A DNA stretch of 64,000 nucleotides, from contig JBCDJG010000003.1 in NCBI GenBank assembly GCA_038748065.1, positions 90,784 to 154,783 of the forward strand. Direction: 5' to 3'. How positions within the stretch are numbered: position 1 is the first letter of the stretch; each line of letters starts with the position of its first letter. Both the position numbers and the translations under genes were made by a program. Of this stretch, positions 1 to 7,547 are shown piece after piece. A model generated the notes under the pieces. The model saw only the letters and a list, made by a program, of their open reading frames with translations. It was not told where the DNA came from and made no database searches. This stretch comes from JBCDJG01 sp038748065 (GTDB taxonomy: Bacteria > Pseudomonadota > Gammaproteobacteria > Pseudomonadales > Halieaceae).

Positions 1-1457
1 ATCGCATCTATCGCTGGGCCAATGACTTTCACTCGACAACGCGGGAGTGGGTCATACGAGATCAGCTCCTGTTCACCGAGGGCGACCGCTACCAGCTGGT
101 GCAGATGCAGGAGTCGGAACGCATACTGCGCGATCTGCGCTTTATCTTCGACGCTACCGTACGCGCTTACCGGCGCTGTGGCGATGAAGTGGACGTCGAG
201 GTTTATACCCGTGATATATGGACGCTGACTCCTCTACTATCCTTCACTCGCAGCGGCGGCGAGAACGAATACACCATCGGCATACGCGATTCCAACTTCC
301 TCGGTACCGGCAAGGCCGTCACGGTGCGCTACGAACAGGATGAGGAGCGCTCCGGTGTGAATCTGCTGTATTCAGACCCGGCCATCATGGGCAGCCGCTG
401 GCGCGGGCGCATCACGCTGACCGACAACGACGATGGCCACGAGCGTGGCCTCAACATCGTGCGGCCTTTTTACTCGGTCTATGAAACCTGGAGCGCGGGC
501 CTGGCCGTCGAAGATGTGAAGCTGGAGGAGAACCTCTTTTTCCGTGGTGATGAGGTGGCGGAATTCAACCGTGAGACACAAATGTTCCGTCTTTTCGGTG
601 GGCTGGCCGACGATCCGCAGCCGGACAAGCAAATTGGCCGCTGGCTGTTTGGCTACCGCTATGAAGACAACGAGTTCAGCTTCAGTGATTCGGATATCCC
701 ACCGCCGGAGCTGCCTGCGGATCGTACCTACAGCTATCCGTTCGCGGGCTTCCAGTCGCTGGAGGATGAGTTCGTCAAACTCTACAACTTTGACTATCTC
801 GGCCGCACAGAAGATGTCTATGTCGGCGAGCGCTACCGCTGGACCCTGGGCTATTCACCGGAAGCGCTTGGCGGCACCCGCGACCAGATTGCGCTGCAGG
901 GCAACTATGGCAACACCCTCAAGGCCATCCAGAAAACCGTCTGGACAGTAGAGGGCGAGTTGGACGGTTTCTACAATATTGATGATGAATCCTTCGAAAA
1001 CCTGTGGCTGACCGCGGAGACACGCTACCACCACCGGCAGGCCGAACGCTGGGCCGTGTTTGCCCGCCTGCGCCTGGACTACACCGATGGCCTGACGATT
1101 GATCGTCAGCTGACCCTGGGCGGCGACAACGGCCTCAGGGGTTACGACCGCAATTACCAGGTGGGCGATCGGTCTTACGTTTTCAACCTTGAGCAGCGCT
1201 ACTACTCGGATTGGCACCCCTTCCGGCTGGTTCGCGTGGGCCTGGCCGCGTTCTTCGACGTCGGGCGCGCGTGGTTCGACGGTGAAGATAACGGCTCCAA
1301 TGGCGATGTGCTCGCTAACGCCGGTTTCGGCCTGCGTTTTAACTCAAGCCGCGCCGAAAAAGGCAGTGTCATCCATGTCGACCTGGCCTTTCCCTTTATG
1401 ACGGACGATGATGTTGATAGTGTTCAGTTCCTGATCTCGGTGCGGGATCGCTTCTAG
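1..1457 (+). CDS. Omp85/BamA-TamA-like outer-membrane beta-barrel protein (5' truncated)
   Basis: The frame is open from base 3, so the start and the N-terminal part lie before the window. The visible N-terminus looks like the end of a POTRA domain. From about base 230 the protein reads as a surface-antigen (D15) type barrel: amphipathic strands, a GTGK turn (about base 304), YSDPAIMGS, and a GLRGY motif near base 1131 that matches the conserved loop-6 V/LRGY element of Omp85 barrels. It ends in a C-terminal Phe, the usual signal for insertion by the Bam machinery. Members fold outer-membrane proteins or move substrates across or into the outer membrane. With only about 450 residues and a single POTRA-like remnant visible, BamA, TamA and a stand-alone D15 protein cannot be told apart; true bamA is normally longer with lpx/skp neighbours, which are not seen here. 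The family call is firm, the exact role open. Confidence 0.85.
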   Translation, partial: RIYRWANDFHSTTREWVIRDQLLFTEGDRYQLVQMQESERILRDLRFIFDATVRAYRRCGDEVDVEVYTRDIWTLTPLLSFTRSGGENEYTIGIRDSNFLGTGKAVTVRYEQDEERSGVNLLYSDPAIMGSRWRGRITLTDNDDGHERGLNIVRPFYSVYETWSAGLAVEDVKLEENLFFRGDEVAEFNRETQMFRLFGGLADDPQPDKQIGRWLFGYRYEDNEFSFSDSDIPPPELPADRTYSYPFAGFQSLEDEFVKLYNFDYLGRTEDVYVGERYRWTLGYSPEALGGTRDQIALQGNYGNTLKAIQKTVWTVEGELDGFYNIDDESFENLWLTAETRYHHRQAERWAVFARLRLDYTDGLTIDRQLTLGGDNGLRGYDRNYQVGDRSYVFNLEQRYYSDWHPFRLVRVGLAAFFDVGRAWFDGEDNGSNGDVLANAGFGLRFNSSRAEKGSVIHVDLAFPFMTDDDVDSVQFLISVRDRF

Positions 1458-1485
1458 CCTTCCGCCAAAAAAGGAAAATACTGTC

Positions 1486-2109
1486 ATGGAAAACCGCAGC
1501 GCAGCACGTGCCGTCTCGCTGAGTCTCGTCCTTGGCCTGCTGTGCAGTTTGTGGGCCACGGTCAGCGTGCGGGCCGCTGACCCGGCGCTCGCTGCCAAAG
1601 GCGGCTACGAGGGCCGCATACGCCTGGTGCGCTTCCTCGATGAGCCTGACGGTTACTGCTTCGATGTGCCGGGCCCGGTAGGCAATCGCTTTACCCAGTT
1701 CCCGCTGGTGGCCCACACCTGTCATTTTGACCCGCTGGCAGATCAGGTTTTTGAGTTCAACACACGCGGCAGTGGCCAGCTGCGCTGGACCTATGAAGAA
1801 GAGGATTTGTGCTTCGAGGCTCTCGGCACTGACAGCGGTGTAAATATCGACCTGCGCGCCTGCGGTGCCAGTGCACAGCAACGCTTTGAGTACACGGGCC
1901 TGGGTGAGTTCAAATTGGTGGGCTCAGAGCTGTGCATCCACGTCGAGAAAACCGGCCCGGGTATTGGCGAGTCCGCCGGAGAGGGCCAAGATCGCTACGG
2001 CCGCGGTAATTCGGTGAATGCGCAATTCACCCACCTGATGCGTCGCCTGGAATTGCGCACTTGCGGCACTGAGGATCCGTCCATGTCGCGCTGGCAGAGC
2101 ACCGACTGA
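1486..2109 (+). CDS. Small secreted protein, ricin-type trefoil-like, unknown function
   Basis: 207 residues beginning 29 nt after the barrel gene, preceded by a purine-rich AAAAAAGGAAAA stretch that can serve as ribosome binding site. Residues 1-30 form a signal peptide (positive start, Leu/Val-rich core, VRAAD cleavage region). The mature part has six cysteines and repeated short units with Cys-Phe-[DE] patterns (GYCFDV, DLCFEA), followed by Gln/Phe-rich turns (QVFEF, QRFEY). That spacing resembles a carbohydrate-binding beta-trefoil, but the QxW repeats of true ricin B lectins are not clear. It probably works in the periplasm or outside the cell and may be co-transcribed with the barrel gene. 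No catalytic motif is visible; I do not recognise a characterised family. Confidence 0.6.
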   Translation: MENRSAARAVSLSLVLGLLCSLWATVSVRAADPALAAKGGYEGRIRLVRFLDEPDGYCFDVPGPVGNRFTQFPLVAHTCHFDPLADQVFEFNTRGSGQLRWTYEEEDLCFEALGTDSGVNIDLRACGASAQQRFEYTGLGEFKLVGSELCIHVEKTGPGIGESAGEGQDRYGRGNSVNAQFTHLMRRLELRTCGTEDPSMSRWQSTD

Positions 2110-2116
2110 GCCGGCC

Positions 2117-4219
2117 TTAGAAGCTTGCACTGACTTCCAGGCCTGCGTTGCGCGGATCACCCACCCAGGCCTCCGTGTCAGAGCGGCGGCCCGTAAAGTA
2201 CTCTTCGTCGAACAGGTTGTTCACGTAGGCGCTGACGCGAAAGCGCTTGAACTGCCAGCCGATCATGCCGTTCACCAGCACATTGCTGTCCACTTCGGTG
2301 TTCGCGCCGTTATCGATTTCCTGGAAAAAAGCGTCGGTATAGCTGGCGGCGAGGCTGGCGAAGAAGCCATTACTATGGAAGTACTCGCCGCCCAGCGATG
2401 CCGTTAGCGGTGGTGCGTCGGTGAACTCGTTGCCCTCGCAGTTGCCGCGATCACAGATAGGGTCGGGGAAGTCACCCAGTTCCGTTTCAATGAGCCCGAG
2501 CGCCGCGTAGATACTCAGCCCATTACCAAACAGGTAGCGCATCTCCACCTCGGCACCATAGGAGCTGGAGTCTCCGGCGTTGAAGGTATTGGTCAGGATT
2601 GGCACATCAGGGTTGGATACGGTCACCTGCTGGTCGCTGTAGTCGTTGTAGAACACATTAGCGCCCAGCGTCAGGCGATTGTCGACGGCGCTCACGCGGT
2701 AGGCTAACTCATAGGTCCACACGAATTCAGGGTCCACTTCATTGACCTGAGACCGGTCGGAGACCAGGGTTTCGGTAAATCCCTGGCGGTAGCCGCGGCC
2801 AGCCGTAAAGGCAAGGGTCTGGTTGTCGTGCAGATCATAGGCCACCGCCAGCTTCGGCAGGAAAACGTCATCGCTGGTCTCCTGGTCGACCAGGCTAGGG
2901 CCTGAGATCGCCGACGTCACGTCTGACTGGGTACTGATGGTGTCGTCCTGGTAACGACCGCCCAAGGTAAACGACAGGCGGCTGCTGGCCTGCCAGCGGA
3001 AGTCGCCGTAGAGCGCCCAGGTTTCTGTGCGGCGCTCGAAGGTGCCGTCCTGGATGACCAGGCCAAAAGACTCGATAAAGGAATCGGTGGTGCCGTCAAA
3101 GTCTGCATAGAAGATGCCCGCAATGCCGGTCCACCCCGCTCGCTCTTCGTTCAGCTCGAGCAGCAGCTCCTGGGTGAAGTCGCTGTCATTGCGAGTATCC
3201 TCGCGGAAGTATCGATCAGAGGAGGGCACGCTGCCGATCTCCAGATCGCTATCGTTGTAGGCGCTGATAGAGCGCAGCGTCATGCCGCCACCGAGGTCGT
3301 AGCTGATATCGGCAGCGTAGTTCTGCAGGTCCATCTCGCGCGACTCGGCAAACACCGATGAGCCGTTAAAGACGCGATCAAAAAAATCCGGGCCTGTGAC
3401 AGGCGTAGACGAGGGGCTATCAAAGACGTCGTTGTAGGTCAGCAGTATGCTTAGATCCTCCAGCGTCGCCGGCTCCCAAAGCAGCTTGGCGCGCACGTTG
3501 TGGAATTCATCGTCGGCGAAAAATTCGTTTTCCCGGTCCTCAAACTCGACGTCGTCCGTTCTCTCCCGGTATTCGCCGCTGAGGCGGTAGGCGAGTTCGT
3601 TGCCAATGATCGGGCCCGACAGCGCCGCTGCGATCTCTCTCCGATCCAATTCGCCGTAGATTGCGCGTAGCGCATACTCCGGCTCATAAGTTGGGTCCTT
3701 GCTCTTGATAACGACTGCGCCCGCCAGGGCATTGCGGCCGTGCGTTGTGCTCTGTGGGCCTCGGTGTACTTCGATTTGCTCAACGTCCCAGACGCCACGG
3801 GAGCCGCGCTTGAGCCCTTCGGCCGACTGCGTTACGCCGTCGATGATGACCGAGATCAAGGCGGCGGAGTTGGCCGGCTGGACGCCGTCGGCGTTAATGC
3901 CGCGAATGGCGATGCTGTTGGTGCCCGTGCCCTCAGTGAAGGCGCGCACGTTGGCCATGCGCAGGTAAACACCCTGCGTATCGCCCACGTCATGGGCCTC
4001 GAGGTCATCGGCAGTGACGATGCCAACGCTGCCGAAAGTATCGAGGTAGGAGCGCTCAACCTTTTCGCCATAGACCAGCACCTGCTCCAAGACCTTCGAG
4101 CTGTCCGCGGAGGGGGTGTTGTCTGCAGCAGGCGCACCCGCAGACTGATCCTGGGCCAGGGCGACGGGTGCCAACAGCACCGTTATGAGTAGCGCGGCGC
4201 GCGAGGGGGTGGAAGTCAT
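2117..4219 (-). CDS. TonB-dependent outer-membrane receptor, iron-regulated type
   Basis: 700 residues, normal for the family. It has a signal peptide (residues 1-22, ending ALAQ), a plug domain starting at about residue 45 (EQVLVYGEKVE as TonB-box region, then IAIRGI, VIIDGV, IEVHRGPQS and GRNALAGAV), and a 22-strand barrel ending in a C-terminal Phe (LEVSASF). It imports a scarce ligand across the outer membrane using TonB-ExbBD energy. A near-consensus Fur box lies 28-42 nt upstream of the start, and the identical 15-mer precedes the siderophore-interacting protein gene at 43676, so a ferric-siderophore ligand is the best guess. The ATG has a weak CAAGG ribosome site. The gene converges on the small secreted protein gene with a 7-nt gap and is otherwise alone. 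Confidence 0.92.
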   Translation of the reverse strand: MTSTPSRAALLITVLLAPVALAQDQSAGAPAADNTPSADSSKVLEQVLVYGEKVERSYLDTFGSVGIVTADDLEAHDVGDTQGVYLRMANVRAFTEGTGTNSIAIRGINADGVQPANSAALISVIIDGVTQSAEGLKRGSRGVWDVEQIEVHRGPQSTTHGRNALAGAVVIKSKDPTYEPEYALRAIYGELDRREIAAALSGPIIGNELAYRLSGEYRERTDDVEFEDRENEFFADDEFHNVRAKLLWEPATLEDLSILLTYNDVFDSPSSTPVTGPDFFDRVFNGSSVFAESREMDLQNYAADISYDLGGGMTLRSISAYNDSDLEIGSVPSSDRYFREDTRNDSDFTQELLLELNEERAGWTGIAGIFYADFDGTTDSFIESFGLVIQDGTFERRTETWALYGDFRWQASSRLSFTLGGRYQDDTISTQSDVTSAISGPSLVDQETSDDVFLPKLAVAYDLHDNQTLAFTAGRGYRQGFTETLVSDRSQVNEVDPEFVWTYELAYRVSAVDNRLTLGANVFYNDYSDQQVTVSNPDVPILTNTFNAGDSSSYGAEVEMRYLFGNGLSIYAALGLIETELGDFPDPICDRGNCEGNEFTDAPPLTASLGGEYFHSNGFFASLAASYTDAFFQEIDNGANTEVDSNVLVNGMIGWQFKRFRVSAYVNNLFDEEYFTGRRSDTEAWVGDPRNAGLEVSASF

Positions 4220-4246
4220 GGGGGGCCTTGCATGAGTTTTACAAGA

Positions 4247-4261
4247 TGATAACCATTCTCA
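4247..4261 (-). promoter_or_regulatory. Fur box upstream of TonB-dependent receptor
   Basis: TGATAACCATTCTCA, which on the minus strand reads TGAGAATGGTTATCA. Against the 7-1-7 Fur consensus (TGATAATNATTATCA) it matches 12 of 14 defined positions. It sits 28-42 nt upstream of the receptor's ATG, where a repressor would cover the promoter. The same 15 bases occur at 43620-43634. Confidence 0.75.
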
Positions 4262-4369
4262 ATAGCGTGGATCAAGCGATACCGGTTGCTACGCCTGACG
4301 CTCGCTTTTCCGCGCCCGAGGCAGGATGATATGGGGCGAGCGCCATAAGCGGCCCGACAAGGACAGCGC

Positions 4370-5110
4370 ATGAACAAAACCAACAGCAACCGCAGAATCG
4401 CCCTGCTCATTGATTGCGACAATGTCAGCCACAAGTCTATCGAGGGCGTACTGGAGGAACTGGCCAAGTACGGTACGGTCAACGTGCGCCATGCCCATGG
4501 CGACTGGAATAGCCCGTCCTTGAGCGGCTGGGCGGATAAGCTGCACCCCCATGCCATCCGGCCAATGCAGCAGTTCGCCTACACCAAGGGTAAGAACGCC
4601 ACCGACTCCGCCATGATTATCGACGCCATGGACCTGCTCTACAGCGGTAACGTAGATGGCTTTGCCCTGATGACATCAGACAGTGACTTTACACCGCTCG
4701 TGCTGCGCATTCTCGAGAATGGCATGCCGGTATATGGTTTTGGCCGCAAGAAAACGCCCCAGGCATTCGTTGATGCCTGCTCGCCCTTCATTTACATCGA
4801 AAATTTGATGCAGGGTGAAGGCGATGAAAAGGATAAGGCCGGCGGTACCAAGCGCAAGACCCGCGCCCAACTGCGCCAGGACACAGCGCTAGTACGTCTA
4901 CTACGCACGGCGGTGGAGCAAACCTGTGATGACGATGGCTGGGCCAACGTCGGCTCAGTCGCGAACTACATCGCCAATAACAACAGTTCCTTTTCCTCGA
5001 TCAACTATGGCTTTCGCAAGATCAGCGACCTGATCAATGCCACAGAACTCTTCAACATGGAAATGCGCAACGGCACCGCCATGTATATCCGCGACCAGAG
5101 AGCCTCTTGA
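4370..5110 (+). CDS. NYN-domain (LabA/DUF88-like) protein with C-terminal OST-HTH/LOTUS domain
   Basis: 246 residues. Residues 8-140 are a NYN (PIN-like) nuclease domain: LLIDCDN (D15, D17), the NATDSAMIIDAMD stretch (D79, D85, D88) and MTSDSDF (D104, D106) supply the acidic metal-binding cluster of this RNase fold. A short charged linker (about 140-165) leads to a 75-residue OST-HTH/LOTUS domain (WANVGSVANYI, YGFRKISDLI), an RNA-binding winged helix that prefers G-rich or structured RNA. This domain pair is known in bacteria and in eukaryotic limkain/MARF1-type proteins and implies RNA cleavage or RNA silencing, but bacterial targets are unknown. The ATG follows GGACAGCGC. The stop overlaps the TTG start of the next gene (TTGA), so the two are translationally coupled to a second nuclease. 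No gene symbol is justified. Confidence 0.88.
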   Translation: MNKTNSNRRIALLIDCDNVSHKSIEGVLEELAKYGTVNVRHAHGDWNSPSLSGWADKLHPHAIRPMQQFAYTKGKNATDSAMIIDAMDLLYSGNVDGFALMTSDSDFTPLVLRILENGMPVYGFGRKKTPQAFVDACSPFIYIENLMQGEGDEKDKAGGTKRKTRAQLRQDTALVRLLRTAVEQTCDDDGWANVGSVANYIANNNSSFSSINYGFRKISDLINATELFNMEMRNGTAMYIRDQRAS

Positions 5111-5745
5111 GAATTCCCCGGCGGCTGCCTCGGCGCCTTTCACGGCGCAACCTGATCATCATTGCCGTGCTCGTGGGCCTGAGCCTGTATCAGGGCGTGA
5201 CCGACGGTAGCATCACGTGGCACAAGACCGCCCTCGACCGCGTCAGCGCCTATATCAATCGAGATAGCGCCAGCTGGAAGCAGGCCACCGACCAGATCAA
5301 TGACAGCTTTCCGGACGGGGCGCCAGCGGAGTTCGATTTGCAGGGCAGGGTAGTGCGCGTCTTCGACGGTGACACCGTTTCCGTTCTCGATGGCGACAAG
5401 CAGCAACATAAGGTGCGCCTGTATGCTATCGACAGCCCCGAATGGGACCAGGCCTACGGCAAGGCGGCCAAGCGGGAACTGACCCGTCTTGTGGATGGCG
5501 AGACGGTGGGCATCGATATCCGCGATACCGACCCCTACGGCCGCTCGGTCGGCTACCTTTGGCTGGGCCAGACCAATATTAATCGTGAAATGGTCGCGGC
5601 CGGTCTCGCCTGGTGGTACCGCTATCACGGCCCTGGCGAGCATGCCTTACGCGAGGCCGAAGCCGAGGCACGGGCACAGCGCACCGGGCTTTGGGCCGAC
5701 GAAGACCCCATGGCACCCTGGGACTGGCGCCGCGCCAGGCGCTAA
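5107..5745 (+). CDS. Membrane-anchored thermonuclease-family (SNase-like) protein
   Basis: 212 residues from a TTG that overlaps the stop of the NYN gene. The N-terminus is strongly basic and followed by one hydrophobic segment (about residues 16-29), so the protein is anchored in the inner membrane or secreted. Residues about 78-205 are an SNase OB-fold. The catalytic set of staphylococcal nuclease is present in order: the VFDGDT calcium loop (D87, D89), R104, D109, S110 for Thr, E112 (RLYAIDSPE) and R146 in YGRSVGYL. It should hydrolyse DNA or RNA in a Ca2+-dependent manner in the periplasm or outside the cell. Pairing with an RNA-binding NYN-LOTUS protein is unusual, since the two probably act on opposite sides of the inner membrane unless the SNase domain faces the cytoplasm. 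Confidence 0.88.
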   Translation: MRIPRRLPRRLSRRNLIIIAVLVGLSLYQGVTDGSITWHKTALDRVSAYINRDSASWKQATDQINDSFPDGAPAEFDLQGRVVRVFDGDTVSVLDGDKQQHKVRLYAIDSPEWDQAYGKAAKRELTRLVDGETVGIDIRDTDPYGRSVGYLWLGQTNINREMVAAGLAWWYRYHGPGEHALREAEAEARAQRTGLWADEDPMAPWDWRRARR

Positions 5746-5884
5746 ATCCCTCCACGCTGGGCGTCTCTAGCTGGCTTTTTTTCTGCCTTTTTAAAAAAAG
5801 TGGAGAAAAGTCCAGAAATAATTTGTGGTTAAAACCCCGCTTCCTATACTCACGATAAGACCTTAGCCGACCTGTGGTCATTAC

Positions 5885-7543
5885 GTGGTAGCGAGATATA
5901 GGGCAAAGGCAATACCCTCTTCGACGGCGCGTCGTGCTGCGGGCCTCACTCGTCCGGGTGGGCCGAATCGCCTGGCAGCGCTAACAGCCCTTCTACTGAC
6001 CGCAATCGCTTACGCCTCTCCGGCCCAGGCCGCACGCTGTGAATTCACCACCAAGAGCGAATGGAATAATGGTTTTACCGGCGAGGTTCGAATTCACAAC
6101 GACGGTGCGTCCGCCATCGATGGCTGGACGGTCGGCCTTGCCTTCAGCGGTAGTGCCAGCATCACCAAGGCCTGGAATACGCGCTTCAGCGGCAGTAATC
6201 CCTACGAGGCCAGGCACAAGAATCACAACGAACGCATTGCCCCCGGCGGTAGCCAGTCCTTTGGCTTCAAGGGCAAGAAGGCGGTGCACGGTGAGCCCCT
6301 CGCACCGCCAACGCTAAGCGGCATCTGTGGAGAAGACGATAGCGGCTCGACGCAGCCTGATCCTCCGCCGCCAGTGGCGGCGGCCTGTGAGTACAAGGTC
6401 GTCAAGGGTTGGAATTCCGGTTTTCAGGGCAAGGTAACCATCACCAACGTCGAAGACGTCGCCATCGAGGCGTGGTCGGTGACATTGGACTTCCCCGATG
6501 GCTCAAACGTCAATGGCAGTTGGAACAGCAAACGCAGCGGCGATAATCCCTATCGCTTCGATAACGCCAACTATAACGGCACGATCAATCCCGGCCAGTC
6601 GATCCACTTTGGCTTCAACGCACAGCGGCCCTTTGAGCACGCGCCAGATGTAAGGCCGACACTGGGCGGCATATGCGCGTCGGGTGCCAGCGGCAATCAG
6701 CGGCCCGTAGCTGACGCCACTGCGTCGGTGACCAGTGGGCAGATACCCCTCAGCGTTGACTTCAGTGCGCTGTCCTCCAGCGATGCCGATGGCGATACGC
6801 TCGACTATGCCTGGATATTCGGCGATGGTGCGACCTCTGATCAGCCGGCACCGAGCCACGTGTTTACCACGCCGGGGACCTACGCGGTCTCGCTGGTGGT
6901 CAATGACGGTGAGCTTGACTCTGCCCCGGTCACCCTCAGCATCACTGCGGAGGCGGCGCCAGACCCCGATCCCGATCCCGATCCCGATCCTGACCCGGAT
7001 CCTGACCCTAACCCCAATCAAAGTGGCTTCGTACTGGATGCGCAGCGCTCGGCCCTGCACTTCGTATCGACGAAAAAGACCCACGTGGTTGAGGTCCATC
7101 GCTTCACGCGGCTCAGCGGCCAGATCGATGAGACGGGCGCGGCCGAGATCAAGATCGATTTGGACAGCGTGGATACGGGTATCGCCGTGCGTGACCAGCG
7201 CATGCGCGATCACCTGTTTGAGACGGCGCTGCATGGCGAAGCAGCGGTCAGCCTGAACGTTGACCTGGCTGAGCTCGCGGACCTGGCACCAGGCAGCAGC
7301 CTGTATCGCACGATCGCGCCCTCGGTGAACCTGCACGGCGTGATGCTCTCGCTGGATGTGCAGGTGAAAATCACCCGCCTGTCTGACACGGAACTGCTGG
7401 TGCAGAACACTGCGCCGGTGTTGGTCAGTGCCGCTGACTTCGACCTGATTGACGGTATCGAGGTGCTGCGAAACCTGGCAGGGCTGAGCGTGATCAGCCA
7501 TGCAGTACCGACGAATTTCCACCTGGTATTCAGGGGGGAATGA
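5885..7543 (+). CDS. Secreted CBM2-CBM2-PKD-YceI protein (Cbp2-like redox/cellulose-binding protein)
   Basis: 552 residues from a GTG; a long basic n-region and a Leu/Ala core end in SPAQA at about residue 49. Domains: CBM2 number one between C52 and C148, CBM2 number two between C168 and C264, both with aromatic residues (WNNGF, WNSGF, GWTV, AWSV) expected to stack on crystalline cellulose; a PKD domain at about 272-355 (WIFGDG and GTYAVSLVVND); a (Asp-Pro)8 linker; and a YceI-like lipocalin domain at about 380-552. YceI domains bind isoprenoid quinones or similar lipids. Cellvibrio japonicus Cbp2D/Cbp2E also join CBM2 to YceI-type domains and are linked to redox reactions in cellulose attack. 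No glycosidase or LPMO domain is visible. It lies 4 nt before a second CBM2-YceI gene, so the two are probably co-transcribed. Confidence 0.85.
   Translation: MVARYRAKAIPSSTARRAAGLTRPGGPNRLAALTALLLTAIAYASPAQAARCEFTTKSEWNNGFTGEVRIHNDGASAIDGWTVGLAFSGSASITKAWNTRFSGSNPYEARHKNHNERIAPGGSQSFGFKGKKAVHGEPLAPPTLSGICGEDDSGSTQPDPPPPVAAACEYKVVKGWNSGFQGKVTITNVEDVAIEAWSVTLDFPDGSNVNGSWNSKRSGDNPYRFDNANYNGTINPGQSIHFGFNAQRPFEHAPDVRPTLGGICASGASGNQRPVADATASVTSGQIPLSVDFSALSSSDADGDTLDYAWIFGDGATSDQPAPSHVFTTPGTYAVSLVVNDGELDSAPVTLSITAEAAPDPDPDPDPDPDPDPDPNPNQSGFVLDAQRSALHFVSTKKTHVVEVHRFTRLSGQIDETGAAEIKIDLDSVDTGIAVRDQRMRDHLFETALHGEAAVSLNVDLAELADLAPGSSLYRTIAPSVNLHGVMLSLDVQVKITRLSDTELLVQNTAPVLVSAADFDLIDGIEVLRNLAGLSVISHAVPTNFHLVFRGE
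6962..7009 (+). repeat. (GAYCCN)8 tandem repeat encoding an Asp-Pro linker
   Basis: Eight consecutive hexanucleotides encode D-P pairs (residues 360-375), followed by N-P-N. This is a rigid acidic linker between the PKD and YceI domains. Such repeats change length by slippage, so linker length may vary between strains. Confidence 0.9.
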
Positions 7544-7547
7544 CGCG

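Noticed and set aside
5746..5884. Terminator or promoter in the T-rich stretch after the SNase gene
   Set aside because: GGCTTTTTTT and TTTTTAAAAAAAG are notable, but no stable stem precedes the T-run; function cannot be decided.
6962..7009. Possible CRISPR or minisatellite
   Set aside because: The hexamer repeat is in frame and encodes an Asp-Pro linker; no spacers.
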